In this document: positions 7,985-15,372 of the stretch, piece after piece
Layout of the letters: each line of letters starts with the position of its first letter
Position numbering within the stretch: position 1 is the first letter of the stretch
Assembly: GCA_002422265.1 (NCBI GenBank)
Contig: DIUB01000028.1
Location: 27,923-47,285 of the forward strand
Direction of reading: 5' to 3'
Source of the DNA: Geobacter sp. UBA6169
GTDB lineage: Bacteria; Desulfobacterota; Desulfuromonadia; Geobacterales; Pseudopelobacteraceae
Length of the DNA: 19,363 nucleotides
Position numbers and translations under genes: made by a program
Notes under the pieces: generated by a model
The model's database searches: none
Told to the model about the DNA's origin: nothing
The model's input: the letters and a program-made list of their open reading frames with translations, nothing else

Positions 7985-8065
7985 TTATCCCACATTTTGC
8001 TGAACTGTCAAAAAAACGGTGACGACCTGCTTGCATCACCCTCTGAACATGCTACCTTTAACGGC

Positions 8066-9070
8066 ATGACAACCAAACCACCTATCAGTTTTGAGCCGTT
8101 TCAGCCTGACGATGCCGAACAGGTTACACGCCTGTTCATTGAAGTTTATGGCGATGCCTATCCGATCAGACGCGTCTATGACCCGCAGCAGCTTATCGAG
8201 GCAGCAAACAGCGACAGCTATCTGCCGTTTGTGGCCCGCTCGGAGACCGGCCAGGTCATCTCCTATGCAGCCCTCTGCCGGTCTGCTCCGTACAAGGGAA
8301 TCTACGAACTGGTACAGGGGATTGTCTCCTCTGATTTTCGGGGTGGCGGGGTCGGCCGGGCCATGTTTGAGCATGTAGAGCGGCTTCTGACCACGCTACC
8401 CGATGCCGAAACCTATTTTGGCGAATCGGTCTGCAACCATCTGCATACCCAGAAGGCCTGCGCCCATATCAAAAGCATTGATACCGCCCTGGAACTGGAT
8501 CTGATGCCGGGGGAGATCTATGCCAGAGACACACCGGATACCGGCAGGATCGCGGTACTCGATTCATTCCGCAGTTTTGTTTCCAAACCCCATCAGGTCT
8601 ATGTACCACAACGATATGAAGAGATTATCCGCTACCTGTACGACGGCTTTGACGACCAACGCGCGTTATCGGTATCCACAGTAAAAATACCGGCCGGGCA
8701 GCGGACCACACTGTCAGTCAAATGGCACCGGGAGATTGGACTGGTCAGGCTGGCGGTGACCGAGGCAGGCGAGGATTTCACACAACAACTAGATGCCGTC
8801 CTTGAGGAGTGTGCAGGCCAGGAGGTGCAGGTAATCCAGCTCTGGCTGAAAAGCAGCCTGCCCTGGACCGGTGACGCGGTTGAACAGGTGAGAGAGCGCG
8901 GTTTTTTCTTCGGTGGTATTTTTCCGCGCTGGTTTGATGACGACGGCATCATGCTGCAGAAGATTGCCGGAAGGCCTCACTGGGAAGGGATTCACCTGCA
9001 CTCCGACAGGGCGCTGAAAATCCGTGATGTTGTTTATGCTGACTGGCTCAGGATATATCAGTGTCAGTAA
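8066..9070 (+). CDS. GNAT-like two-module protein (paralogue C)
   Basis: The protein has 334 residues. The start at 8066 is set by alignment with paralogues B and D, because the upstream in-frame extension runs back into the repeat element; no strong ribosome site is visible, so the start is less certain. This member keeps the best GNAT acetyl-CoA loop, FRGGGVGRAMFEHV (91-104, R-x-x-G-x-G). Family signatures: VYGDAYPIR (27-35), GESVCNHLHTQK (119-130), MPGEIY (147-152), FFFGGIFPRWFDDDGIMLQK (280-299) and LHSDR (311-315). It stands alone on the plus strand, facing the enoyl-CoA hydratase gene convergently with a 9-base gap, and divergent from the acyl-CoA dehydrogenase across the repeat. It is the most likely catalytically competent member; the acyl donor and acceptor are unknown. 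Confidence 0.85.
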   Translation: MTTKPPISFEPFQPDDAEQVTRLFIEVYGDAYPIRRVYDPQQLIEAANSDSYLPFVARSETGQVISYAALCRSAPYKGIYELVQGIVSSDFRGGGVGRAMFEHVERLLTTLPDAETYFGESVCNHLHTQKACAHIKSIDTALELDLMPGEIYARDTPDTGRIAVLDSFRSFVSKPHQVYVPQRYEEIIRYLYDGFDDQRALSVSTVKIPAGQRTTLSVKWHREIGLVRLAVTEAGEDFTQQLDAVLEECAGQEVQVIQLWLKSSLPWTGDAVEQVRERGFFFGGIFPRWFDDDGIMLQKIAGRPHWEGIHLHSDRALKIRDVVYADWLRIYQCQ

Positions 9071-9079
9071 GCGTCCTGA

Positions 9080-9862
9080 TTACTGCCCGCTGAACACCGG
9101 TTTCCGCTTTTCAAGAAAGGCACGCATCCCTTCCTTCTGGTCGGCAGTAGAAAAACTCAAGGCAAACAGGTCTGCCTCATATTTGCAGGCATGGGGCAGG
9201 TCCATCTCCATCCCGTTCTGCACCGCCTCCTTACAGAATTTCATAGCAACCGTGCTTTTGGCTGCCAGCTTCAGGGCCAGCTCACGCACTGCAGACTGCA
9301 GTTCAGCAGCAGGCACCACCTTGTTCACCAGGCCGATCCGCCAGGCTTCCTGCGCATCGATCATATCGCCGGTCAAGACCATCTCCAGCGCCCTCCCCTT
9401 GCTAATCAGGCGGGGTAAACGCTGTGAGCCGCCAAAGCCAGGCAGGGTGCCGATGTTGATCTCCGGCTGACCAAAACGGGCCGTGTCAGCTGCAATACGG
9501 ATATCACAGCCCATGGCCAGCTCACACCCTCCGCCCAGGGCATAGCCGTTCACGGCAGCAATAAACGGCTTGGGTGCCTGCTCCATGGCAGTGCAGATCC
9601 CCTGCGCCAACAACGCCAGTTCACGGGCAGCGCAGACGTCAAGCCCCACCAGCATCGAGATATCACCACCGGCAATAAATGCCTTGCTGCCTGCGCCGGT
9701 GATAATCACCACCCTGACATCCGATGCCTTGATCAGCAACTGTACGGCATTGGCCAGCTCCTGCAGAGTGCTCAGGTTTATGGCGTTCATTGCCTGGGGA
9801 CGATTCACCGTTACCGTGGCGATGCCGTCGCTGATCTCAATCAGAAGATCTTGATAGTTCAT
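9080..9862 (-). CDS. Enoyl-CoA hydratase (crotonase family)
   Basis: The enzyme hydrates 2-enoyl-CoA to 3-hydroxyacyl-CoA. The start at 9862 is fixed by AAAGGAGGG six bases upstream; an in-frame extension to 9994 runs over the HD-domain gene and is rejected. The 260-residue length is typical. AFIAGGDISML (61-71) and GYALGGGCELAMGCD (106-120) form the oxyanion hole and CoA pocket. Both catalytic glutamates of true hydratases are present, Glu114 (GGCELA) and Glu134 (GQPEINIGTLPG). It is the last gene of the long minus-strand run, 28 bases after the HD-domain gene. With the hydroxyacyl-CoA and acyl-CoA dehydrogenases nearby it supplies the third step of a beta-oxidation-type cycle. Chain length is not readable; short chains are likely. 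Confidence 0.95.
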   Translation of the reverse strand: MNYQDLLIEISDGIATVTVNRPQAMNAINLSTLQELANAVQLLIKASDVRVVIITGAGSKAFIAGGDISMLVGLDVCAARELALLAQGICTAMEQAPKPFIAAVNGYALGGGCELAMGCDIRIAADTARFGQPEINIGTLPGFGGSQRLPRLISKGRALEMVLTGDMIDAQEAWRIGLVNKVVPAAELQSAVRELALKLAAKSTVAMKFCKEAVQNGMEMDLPHACKYEADLFALSFSTADQKEGMRAFLEKRKPVFSGQ

Positions 9863-9890
9863 GGTACTCCCTCCTTTGCTCCATAGTCGA

Positions 9891-10691
9891 TCAGACTGCT
9901 GCTGCCTGTTTCCGCGCCAGCACCTGCGCACAGGCAGCCACACAGTCGCCATCCCACTGGGCGCCAGCACCACTGTGCAGGATTCCCAGGGCAACCTCCC
10001 AGGTACGGGCTTTTTGATAGGGGCGGTCAGTGGTCATGGCATCAAAACCGTCAGCAACAGAAATGATACGTGCCTCCAGTGGAATCTGCTCAAACGGCAA
10101 TTTGTGAGGATAGCCCTTGCCGTCCACCCGTTCGTGGTGGGCAACGATGACGGCAGTAACCTGATCCAGAAACTCTAGCCGGGAAAGTATCTCTGCCCCT
10201 ACCCGTGGATGACTGAGGATCTCTTTGACCACATCGGGCGGGTTTTTAGGGCCATGGTCCTGAAAGATCCGGTCTGAACAGCCGATCTTGCCGATATCGT
10301 GCAACACTCCGGCTGTCCGCACCAGCTCGACCCGCTCCTGATCCAGTCCCATCTCCTCGGCAATCTCGGCCGCAAGGGCGGCTACCCGTTCGGCATGCCC
10401 CCTGGTGTAGCTGTCCCGTGCCTCCAGGGCCTGAGCCATGGCCGCCACGGTCTGCAGCGTATTCTGTTTGATCCGCTCGTTCAGCTCACGCAGTTCATCA
10501 ACCAGCTGCTCCAACCTGAACTCACGGGCCTCCACCTTGACCATCATCAGCCCCATGGCCTCGGCAATGGATCTGATCGGCTCAGGGGTGGCCTCGGTGG
10601 TAAGGGCCATGATATCGTTGGAATAATCTCCGGCAGCCACCCTGGCGATTTTTTCAAGCAACTGCTGCAGACCTGCATTATCATGCTGCAT
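9891..10691 (-). CDS. HD-GYP-type metal-dependent phosphohydrolase, likely c-di-GMP-related
   Basis: The protein has 266 residues. GGAGGAGGAGAG just before the ATG at 10691 decides the start over the longer frame. Residues 10-60 look like a HAMP-like helical linker (KIARVAAGDYSNDI), and 55-95 like a helical coiled stretch. The HD domain shows GHAERVA (98-104), HDIGKIG (131-137), HPRVGAEIL (161-169), HHERVDGKGYP (185-195) and SVADGFDAMTTDRPY (211-225). HHE-x-x-D-G-x-GYP is the HD-GYP signature of c-di-GMP phosphodiesterases. No membrane segment or receiver domain is seen, so it is probably cytosolic and its input is unclear. It sits between the MobA-like gene (29-base gap) and the hydratase. 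Its relation to either pathway is not obvious. Confidence 0.9.
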   Translation of the reverse strand: MQHDNAGLQQLLEKIARVAAGDYSNDIMALTTEATPEPIRSIAEAMGLMMVKVEAREFRLEQLVDELRELNERIKQNTLQTVAAMAQALEARDSYTRGHAERVAALAAEIAEEMGLDQERVELVRTAGVLHDIGKIGCSDRIFQDHGPKNPPDVVKEILSHPRVGAEILSRLEFLDQVTAVIVAHHERVDGKGYPHKLPFEQIPLEARIISVADGFDAMTTDRPYQKARTWEVALGILHSGAGAQWDGDCVAACAQVLARKQAAAV

Positions 10692-10720
10692 ACTCTCCTC
10701 CTCCTCAGCTCCAGGCATCC

Positions 10721-11311
10721 TCATCCGGCCTGCTCTGCCAGATAACGGCACAGCTGTTGAAACTGCTCCGGTGTATTCATCCCCAGCAGCACCCCCTGAT
10801 CAGGTACAGCCACCAGCCCGATCAAGCAGCCAGCCAACAGCCCCCGCAGGCCGTCCTGTCCCCCATACCCAGCAATCCGCTCCCGCAGGAACGCCTTGAG
10901 CAGCGGCGGATGTCCCTTGCGGCCGTTACAGCAGGGTATCAGTGCATCAACATCGCACTGCTGCAGTTCCTCCTGCAGTCGGTGCAGAGTCGATACCCTG
11001 ACCAGCGGGCAATCCACCGGCTGCACAAAAAAGGTCTCCACATCCTCTGTCAGCTGCACAACGCCGATCCTGACCGACGAGAACATACCAGTTTCAGGCT
11101 GTTGATTATGCAACAAGGTCACCGGCAAATCCAGCTGCTGCAGGGCTTCATAATTACGGCCCGCCACCACGCTGATCCGGCTGATACCGGCGGCCTGATA
11201 CCTGTTTACCAGCCGCTCCAGTGCACCCATGCCACCCAGCTCCAGCAGCGCCTTGTCCTGCCCCATCCGGTTGGAAAAACCGGCGGCAAGGATGACGGCA
11301 GCGGTAATCAT
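10721..11311 (-). CDS. MobA/MocA-like molybdenum cofactor nucleotidyltransferase
   Basis: The protein has 196 residues. The start at 11311 overlaps the XdhC stop as ATGA, with GAGG six bases upstream. The N-terminus AAVILAAGFSNRMGQDKALL (4-23) is the NTP-binding loop, and QPVDCPLV (97-104) supplies the metal-binding Asp100. GRKGHPPLL and DQGVLLGMNTPEQF further on fit the MocA/MobA-like group (NTP_transf_3). Next to XdhC and xanthine-dehydrogenase-type subunits, the likely job is CTP:molybdopterin cytidylyl transfer, giving the dinucleotide cofactor used by bacterial molybdo-hydroxylases. GTP-dependent MobA activity is the alternative. Family firm; the CTP choice rests on context. Confidence 0.87.
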   Translation of the reverse strand: MITAAVILAAGFSNRMGQDKALLELGGMGALERLVNRYQAAGISRISVVAGRNYEALQQLDLPVTLLHNQQPETGMFSSVRIGVVQLTEDVETFFVQPVDCPLVRVSTLHRLQEELQQCDVDALIPCCNGRKGHPPLLKAFLRERIAGYGGQDGLRGLLAGCLIGLVAVPDQGVLLGMNTPEQFQQLCRYLAEQAG

Positions 11312-12243
11312 CCCCTGCCTCGCCGCACTGAAATCATCTGAGCCAGGATGCTGACTGCTATCTCTGCCGGTGTTGCAGCGCCAATGGCCAGCCCCACCGG
11401 GCAATGTACCCGCGCTAGGTGAGTTTCGCTGCATCCTGCCTGACGGAGCAGACCAAACAGCTCTCCCCGCTTGCGCCGGCTGCCCACCATGCCGATATAA
11501 ACCGCTCCGGTTGCCAGCGCCTGTGCCAACACAGTCCGGTCATAGTCATGATCATAGGTGGCGATCACCAGAAAACTGTTTACACCAGCATCCCTGCCTG
11601 AAAAGACTTTTTCAAAGCGTTCCAGGCACACCACCTCAATCCCTGCTGCAAAGGGATGGGCAGCCAGATAGCCTGGCCGATCATCCAGCACGGTGACCGT
11701 AAAACCGGCCAACTGCGCCATCGGCGCCAGGGCCTGGGCGATATGACCGGCTCCAAAGATCAGCAGCTCCGGGTTCGGAGCAACCGGTATCTCAAACAGT
11801 TGCCCGTTTGTATCAGTCTGATCTGCCTCCAGCCAGGTCACCTGTGCTGCAACATCCACCGCAACCCGCAGTTTAAAAGGTATACCCTGCTGAAGACAGC
11901 GAGATGCGGTCGCAAAGTACGGCTGGAGCGCTGGTTCCAGTCTGACCAGCAGAACCGTAACCGCACCGCCGCAGGGCATGCCATCCTGCTCCGGCACCAG
12001 ATGGAAGTGACGCACGCCCCCGCCACCCGCATCCGGTGTCAGCTGCTGCAGGCCGACAATCACCTCCTGCTCAAGTCTGCCGCCGCCCACGGTACCGCTC
12101 ACCTGTCCTGCCTGATCCAGCAGCAGCAGATCACCCACCGCGCAGGGGGCAGAGCCGTGACGGGCCACCACCAGTGCCAGCCGCAGCGGTGCATCCTGTA
12201 GTTGCACTGCGATCTTTCGTATCAGGGCAACCCGGTCAGGCAT
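11308..12243 (-). CDS. xdhC: XdhC-family molybdo-hydroxylase maturation factor
   Basis: The protein has 311 residues. XdhC proteins bind the molybdenum cofactor, help its sulfuration and hand it to the apo-hydroxylase. Seen here: ARHGSAPCAVGDLLLLD (27-43), SGTVGGGRLEQEV (49-61), the MPCGG motif (89-93) around Cys91, a Rossmann segment ELLIFGAGHIAQALAPMA (159-176), YIGMVGSRRKR, and the C-terminal HCPVGLAIGAATPAEIAVSI. The start ATG overlaps the transporter stop by 8 bases and its own stop overlaps the nucleotidyltransferase start, so translation is tightly coupled. It strongly implies that the cell assembles an active hydroxylase, although the catalytic subunit is not in the window. Confidence 0.93.
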   Translation of the reverse strand: MPDRVALIRKIAVQLQDAPLRLALVVARHGSAPCAVGDLLLLDQAGQVSGTVGGGRLEQEVIVGLQQLTPDAGGGGVRHFHLVPEQDGMPCGGAVTVLLVRLEPALQPYFATASRCLQQGIPFKLRVAVDVAAQVTWLEADQTDTNGQLFEIPVAPNPELLIFGAGHIAQALAPMAQLAGFTVTVLDDRPGYLAAHPFAAGIEVVCLERFEKVFSGRDAGVNSFLVIATYDHDYDRTVLAQALATGAVYIGMVGSRRKRGELFGLLRQAGCSETHLARVHCPVGLAIGAATPAEIAVSILAQMISVRRGRG

Positions 12244-13390
12244 CGCTCTTTTTCACCAGCAGGCAGGCCAGCGCTGCCAGCAGCAGCAGGCTGGAACTCC
12301 CTGTAAACAGCAGACCATACCCGCCACCGGCAAGCAGGGCACCGCCAGCCCAGGGACCGATAAAGAAACCGGCCTGCAGCATGATCAGCGACAGGTTCTG
12401 GTTCAACCCTCGTAGTTCAGGAGGAGAACGATCAAACAGCAGCGCATTCAGAAGCGGCATGGCCACGCCCCAGCCAAGACCGCACAGGACCGCCAGGACC
12501 AGCAGTGCCCCATCGCTAGTAATCCAGGGCAGTGCTGCCGTTGCAACGGCAGCCAACAGGAGTGAGGCGCTGTTCTGGTGCCGTTTGTCGTAGCGGTCAA
12601 ACCAGGACCCGCCTGCCAAGCGGACCACCATCATCACCAGGGTGGCCAGGGTAAAAAAAACACCGCCACTGTGCAGACCAGTATGCTGTACAAACCCTTT
12701 TAAAAAGAAAAAAGTGGCTGCATACCCGGCATAGAGCAGCATAGTGGCCCCAAGCAGGAGTAAAACAGCCGGATTGGTCAGACTCTGACGCATACCCTCA
12801 AAAGAGGCGCTTTGAGCAGGCAGCCGTTCCTGCTCAAAAACAGGCAACAGCCAGAGCAGGCCGACTATGGCAAGGGCCAGCAGCGAACTCCACTGCAGCA
12901 CCGTTCCGAGCGCGGACGGGCTGACCTGCAACAGATCAAACAACGGCGGCACCGCTGCGTATGGTGCCAAGCGGACAAGGGAAATCCAGCCAAAGGCCCT
13001 GCCGCTCATGTCGCGGGGGATACACAGGACAAATAGCGGCATCAGGCCAGCCACCACACAGATGAAACCGGCCCCCTGCAGCAGGCGGGCAGCCGTAAAC
13101 ATGGCCGCAGACGTTACACTGCCTTCCAGCAACAGGGACAGTCCCAGCAGCAACGCCCCGCCCAGCAACCAGCGCCGGGCAGTGCGGGCGTTTATAAAGG
13201 GGGTTATCAGCGCCTGCACCACCAGGGCGGCCAGGGCATCGGCACCCAGAATAAAACCGATTGAAGAGTCAGCTATCCCCAGATGCTGCAGATATTCCTG
13301 CAGGGGGAAGAACAGGGCCACCACCGTGGAGACCGCCAGAAACTGGGTCAACAGCAGCAGGAAGGGACGTGAAAACAAAGAGGAGGTCAT
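12236..13390 (-). CDS. MFS-family transporter
   Basis: The protein has 384 residues and about 11-12 predicted membrane helices by hydrophobicity, arranged as two halves separated by a polar loop around FEQERLPAQSASFEGMRQSL. MFS loop motifs occur after the second helix of each half: PFINARTARRWLLG in the first and GGSWFDRYDKRHQN in the second. A helix with LLQGAGFICVVAGLMP resembles the fourth-helix R-x-x-Q-G motif. The start ATG overlaps the FAD-subunit stop (ATGA) and the stop overlaps xdhC by 8 bases. The position inside the molybdo-hydroxylase operon suggests it moves the substrate or product of that enzyme, possibly a purine or N-heterocycle. An efflux role cannot be excluded. Confidence 0.88.
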   Translation of the reverse strand: MTSSLFSRPFLLLLTQFLAVSTVVALFFPLQEYLQHLGIADSSIGFILGADALAALVVQALITPFINARTARRWLLGGALLLGLSLLLEGSVTSAAMFTAARLLQGAGFICVVAGLMPLFVLCIPRDMSGRAFGWISLVRLAPYAAVPPLFDLLQVSPSALGTVLQWSSLLALAIVGLLWLLPVFEQERLPAQSASFEGMRQSLTNPAVLLLLGATMLLYAGYAATFFFLKGFVQHTGLHSGGVFFTLATLVMMVVRLAGGSWFDRYDKRHQNSASLLLAAVATAALPWITSDGALLVLAVLCGLGWGVAMPLLNALLFDRSPPELRGLNQNLSLIMLQAGFFIGPWAGGALLAGGGYGLLFTGSSSLLLLAALACLLVKKSDA

Positions 13391-14226
13391 GAATCAAGCA
13401 GTCGCAACAGCAGATTACCGGCCACGGTGCGGCGATACTCAGCAGTGGCACGGATATCGTCAATCGGGCTGACTGCCTGACGTGCGAGTTCAGCTGCAGC
13501 ACGCAGGGTTTCTTCAGACAGCCGCTTGCCGATTACAGCTTGTTCTGCTTCTCTGCACCGAATCACCGTAGGACCGACACTGCCCCAGGCAAAACGGGCC
13601 TCCAGCACTGTGCCGTCAGCAGACAGCCGCAACAGAGTTGCCAGTGATGCCACCGCAATGGCCAGGGACTTGCGGCGCCCCACTTTTTCAAAGCGCTGGA
13701 TGGTCCAATCCTCTGCGGGAGGCAGGATAATCCGGCTGATTATTTCCCCCGGTTGCAGCATGGTCCTGCGCGGACCGATGATAAACGCATCAATCGCCAC
13801 GGTGCGCTGGCCTGCTGCAGTGCGCAGCTCAAGCCGTGCATCCAGCAGATAGAGCGCCGGCAGGGAATCAGCAGCAGGGGAAGCAGTTACACTATTGCCG
13901 CCGATGGTGGCCATGGTGCGGATAGCCGGGCCACCAACCGTTGACGCGGCCTGGGTCAGCAGGGGATAACGTTGTTGCAGGAGCAGGCTGCTGGTGATTT
14001 TGCTGAAACAGACTCCGGCGCCGATGCTGACGCTGCCGTCCGGCTGTTCTTCAATCCGGGACAGTTCAGCGATACGCTCCAGACAGAGTATTGTTCCGGT
14101 ATACTGCTGTGTGTGCCGCAGCGCCACCAGCAGATCTGTGCCGCCGGCCATCAGCCGGGCGCCTGGATGACTACCCAGCAGACCAAACAGCTCTGCAACC
14201 GTGGTCGGCATGTGAACCTGGTTCAT
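13387..14226 (-). CDS. FAD-binding (medium) subunit of a xanthine dehydrogenase/CO dehydrogenase-type molybdo-hydroxylase
   Basis: The protein has 279 residues. The start at 14226 follows AGGGAG by nine bases; an in-frame ATG at 14247 overlaps the toxin stop and is the alternative. The FAD-pyrophosphate loop MAGGTDLLVAL (26-36) and the second motif TMATIGGNSV (104-113) are clear. There is no cysteine cluster, so this is not the 4Fe-4S-bearing form of 4-hydroxybenzoyl-CoA reductase. The C-terminal domain (SVGPTVIRCREAEQAVIGK...IDDIRATAEYRR) matches the CO_deh_flav_C type. It relays electrons from the [2Fe-2S] subunit to an acceptor. It is separated from that subunit's gene (14844-15317) by a toxin-antitoxin pair. 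Family certain; hydroxylase substrate unknown. Confidence 0.93.
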   Translation of the reverse strand: MNQVHMPTTVAELFGLLGSHPGARLMAGGTDLLVALRHTQQYTGTILCLERIAELSRIEEQPDGSVSIGAGVCFSKITSSLLLQQRYPLLTQAASTVGGPAIRTMATIGGNSVTASPAADSLPALYLLDARLELRTAAGQRTVAIDAFIIGPRRTMLQPGEIISRIILPPAEDWTIQRFEKVGRRKSLAIAVASLATLLRLSADGTVLEARFAWGSVGPTVIRCREAEQAVIGKRLSEETLRAAAELARQAVSPIDDIRATAEYRRTVAGNLLLRLLDS

Positions 14227-14246
14227 GGGGTAGTACTCCCTATTCA

Positions 14247-14522
14247 TCAGTAGACGGTCTCATGGTCACCCACATTGACAAGAATGATCTCCTGATCATT
14301 GATCAGAAACTCAAGGGTAATCCGGTAGGAAAGATTGATCGACACCGAGTGCAGTCCGGACAAGCGTCCTGACAACGCATGCAGGCGTAATGAAGGATGA
14401 AACGGGTTCGCTTCCAGCAGTTGCAGAGTTTTCAGATACTGCTTTTCCAATTCGGGATGACGCTTAAGGAAACGGTGCGCCCGTTTTTCATACTGTTCGG
14501 TAAAGACCAGTGACCAACTCAT
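14247..14522 (-). CDS. RelE/ParE-superfamily toxin
   Basis: The protein has 91 residues, small and basic. An N-terminal LVFTEQYEKRAHRFLKRHPE helix pair (5-24), then LHSVSINLSYRITLEFL (57-73), ends with IILVNVGDHETVY (79-91), matching the closing strand and tail of RelE/YafQ/HigB-type toxins. These usually cleave mRNA on the ribosome; some ParE relatives hit gyrase instead. The ATG overlaps the antitoxin stop (ATGA), the normal type II layout. The stop overlaps the alternative start of the FAD-subunit gene. The pair lies inside a metabolic operon, which is unusual. Superfamily call is good; target not determined. Confidence 0.88.
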   Translation of the reverse strand: MSWSLVFTEQYEKRAHRFLKRHPELEKQYLKTLQLLEANPFHPSLRLHALSGRLSGLHSVSINLSYRITLEFLINDQEIILVNVGDHETVY

Positions 14523-14776
14523 GCTGCTGCTTTCAGACGGGCAACATGCTCTTCAGGACTTCCCTTGACAAAACGCCCTTCAGCAAGGTCGGCGCGGGTT
14601 TGGGCAAGCGCTGCTTCCAGCTCGCATTCCCTCAGATAATGGTACTGCTCCATATCCATCACCACAAAGCGCTCCTTGCCCCGCACGGAAATAATCGCTT
14701 CAGGCTGATTGGCCAGCATCGCCTCTATGGCAACAACACCTTTAACTTTCAGATCATTGGCAGATATATGCGGCAT
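14519..14776 (-). CDS. Phd/YefM-type antitoxin
   Basis: The protein has 85 residues. The start at 14776 has AAGGAG six bases upstream; the longer frame to 14815 runs through the operator-like palindrome and is rejected. The N-terminal half (MPHISANDLKVKGVVAIE, then EAIISVRGKERFVVMDMEQY) has the Phd/YefM layout: a short strand, a helix, a strand with I-x-V-R-G-x-x-R-x-V-V-M, then D-x-x-x-Y. The C-terminal half is an acidic helical tail (LRECELEAALAQTRADLAEG, then SPEEHVARL) that should wrap the toxin. Such antitoxins also repress their own operon; a palindrome at 14792-14818 directly upstream is a fitting operator. Confidence 0.87.
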   Translation of the reverse strand: MPHISANDLKVKGVVAIEAMLANQPEAIISVRGKERFVVMDMEQYHYLRECELEAALAQTRADLAEGRFVKGSPEEHVARLKAAA

Positions 14777-14791
14777 GGCAGTCTCCTTATC

Positions 14792-14818
14792 ACTGTGCTT
14801 AACATAGTTAATCACACT
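14792..14818. promoter_or_regulatory. Palindromic operator, probably for the toxin-antitoxin operon
   Basis: A 27-base inverted repeat: arm ACTGTGCTTAAC, spacer ATA, arm GTTAATCACACT. Ten of twelve arm positions pair and the inner TTAAC-ATA-GTTAA is perfect. It ends 15 bases before the antitoxin start, just ahead of the AAGGAG site. A possible promoter overlaps it on the minus strand: TTTACA at 14830-14835 and TTAACT at 14806-14811, spacing 18. Confidence 0.6.
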
Positions 14819-14843
14819 ACGAATAGCACTGTAAAGAGCATTG

Positions 14844-15317
14844 TTAGATTTTGCAGCTCTCCTTTACGGCACGCTCTACCGCATCCACAATCTTGACATA
14901 CCCGGTGCAACGGCAGAGGTTGCCGGACAACCCCTCCCTGATCTGGTCCCGACTCAACGGTTCGCCCTTCCGCAGCAGCGCCAGGGAGGCCATCTCCATG
15001 CCGGGAATGCAGTAGCCGCACTGTACCGCCCCTTCCTCAGCAAAGGCGGTCATCAAGGTCCGGCCTTCATCGGTCTGCTGCAGTGCCTCAACCGTCTCCA
15101 CCTGCCTGCCCTCCAGCTGGGCTGCCAGCATCAGGCAGGCCAGCTTCGGCTCGCCATCCACCAGAACCGTGCAGGCACCGCACTCACCGGTGCCGCACCC
15201 CTCCTTACTGCCGGTCAGACCCAGGTCTTCCCGCAACAGATCAATCACCCGACGATCAGGCAGACAGTCACTCTCTGTCGGGAGACCATTCAGATAAAAG
15301 CTGATTCTCATATTCAT
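14844..15317 (-). CDS. [2Fe-2S] small subunit of a molybdo-hydroxylase
   Basis: The protein has 157 residues, the normal size for CoxS/XdhA-like small subunits. The plant-ferredoxin-type N-terminal cluster is bound by Cys41, Cys46, Cys49 (GCGTGECGACTVLVDG) and Cys61 (KLACLM). The second, helical cluster uses Cys100 and Cys103 (VQCGYCIPGM) and Cys135 and Cys137 (SGNLCRCTGY). The start at 15317 has only a weak purine stretch upstream, and ATG at 15311 is equally possible. It passes electrons from the molybdenum site to the FAD subunit. It heads the hydroxylase set; the toxin-antitoxin pair follows 67 bases after the stop. The absence of a large subunit on either side is notable. Confidence 0.95.
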   Translation of the reverse strand: MNMRISFYLNGLPTESDCLPDRRVIDLLREDLGLTGSKEGCGTGECGACTVLVDGEPKLACLMLAAQLEGRQVETVEALQQTDEGRTLMTAFAEEGAVQCGYCIPGMEMASLALLRKGEPLSRDQIREGLSGNLCRCTGYVKIVDAVERAVKESCKI

Positions 15318-15372
15318 GCGCCCACTTTCCCCACAAAAAACTCACTACCTGCACTTTTACTCCACCAGTGCA

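Noticed and set aside
7943..8065. N-terminal extension of GNAT-like paralogue C running back into the repeat element.
   Set aside because: Alignment with the other paralogues begins near residue 8 of the shorter form, and the extension translates repeat sequence.
7985..8065. Search for a sigma-54 (GG-N10-GC) or sigma-70 promoter ahead of GNAT-like paralogue C.
   Set aside because: GG and GC pairs are present but at wrong spacing (9 or 13), and TTGCAT has no good -10 partner at a workable distance from the start.
9863..9994. N-terminal extension of the enoyl-CoA hydratase into the HD-domain gene.
   Set aside because: AAAGGAGGG at 9869-9877 fixes the start at 9862, which gives the normal family length.
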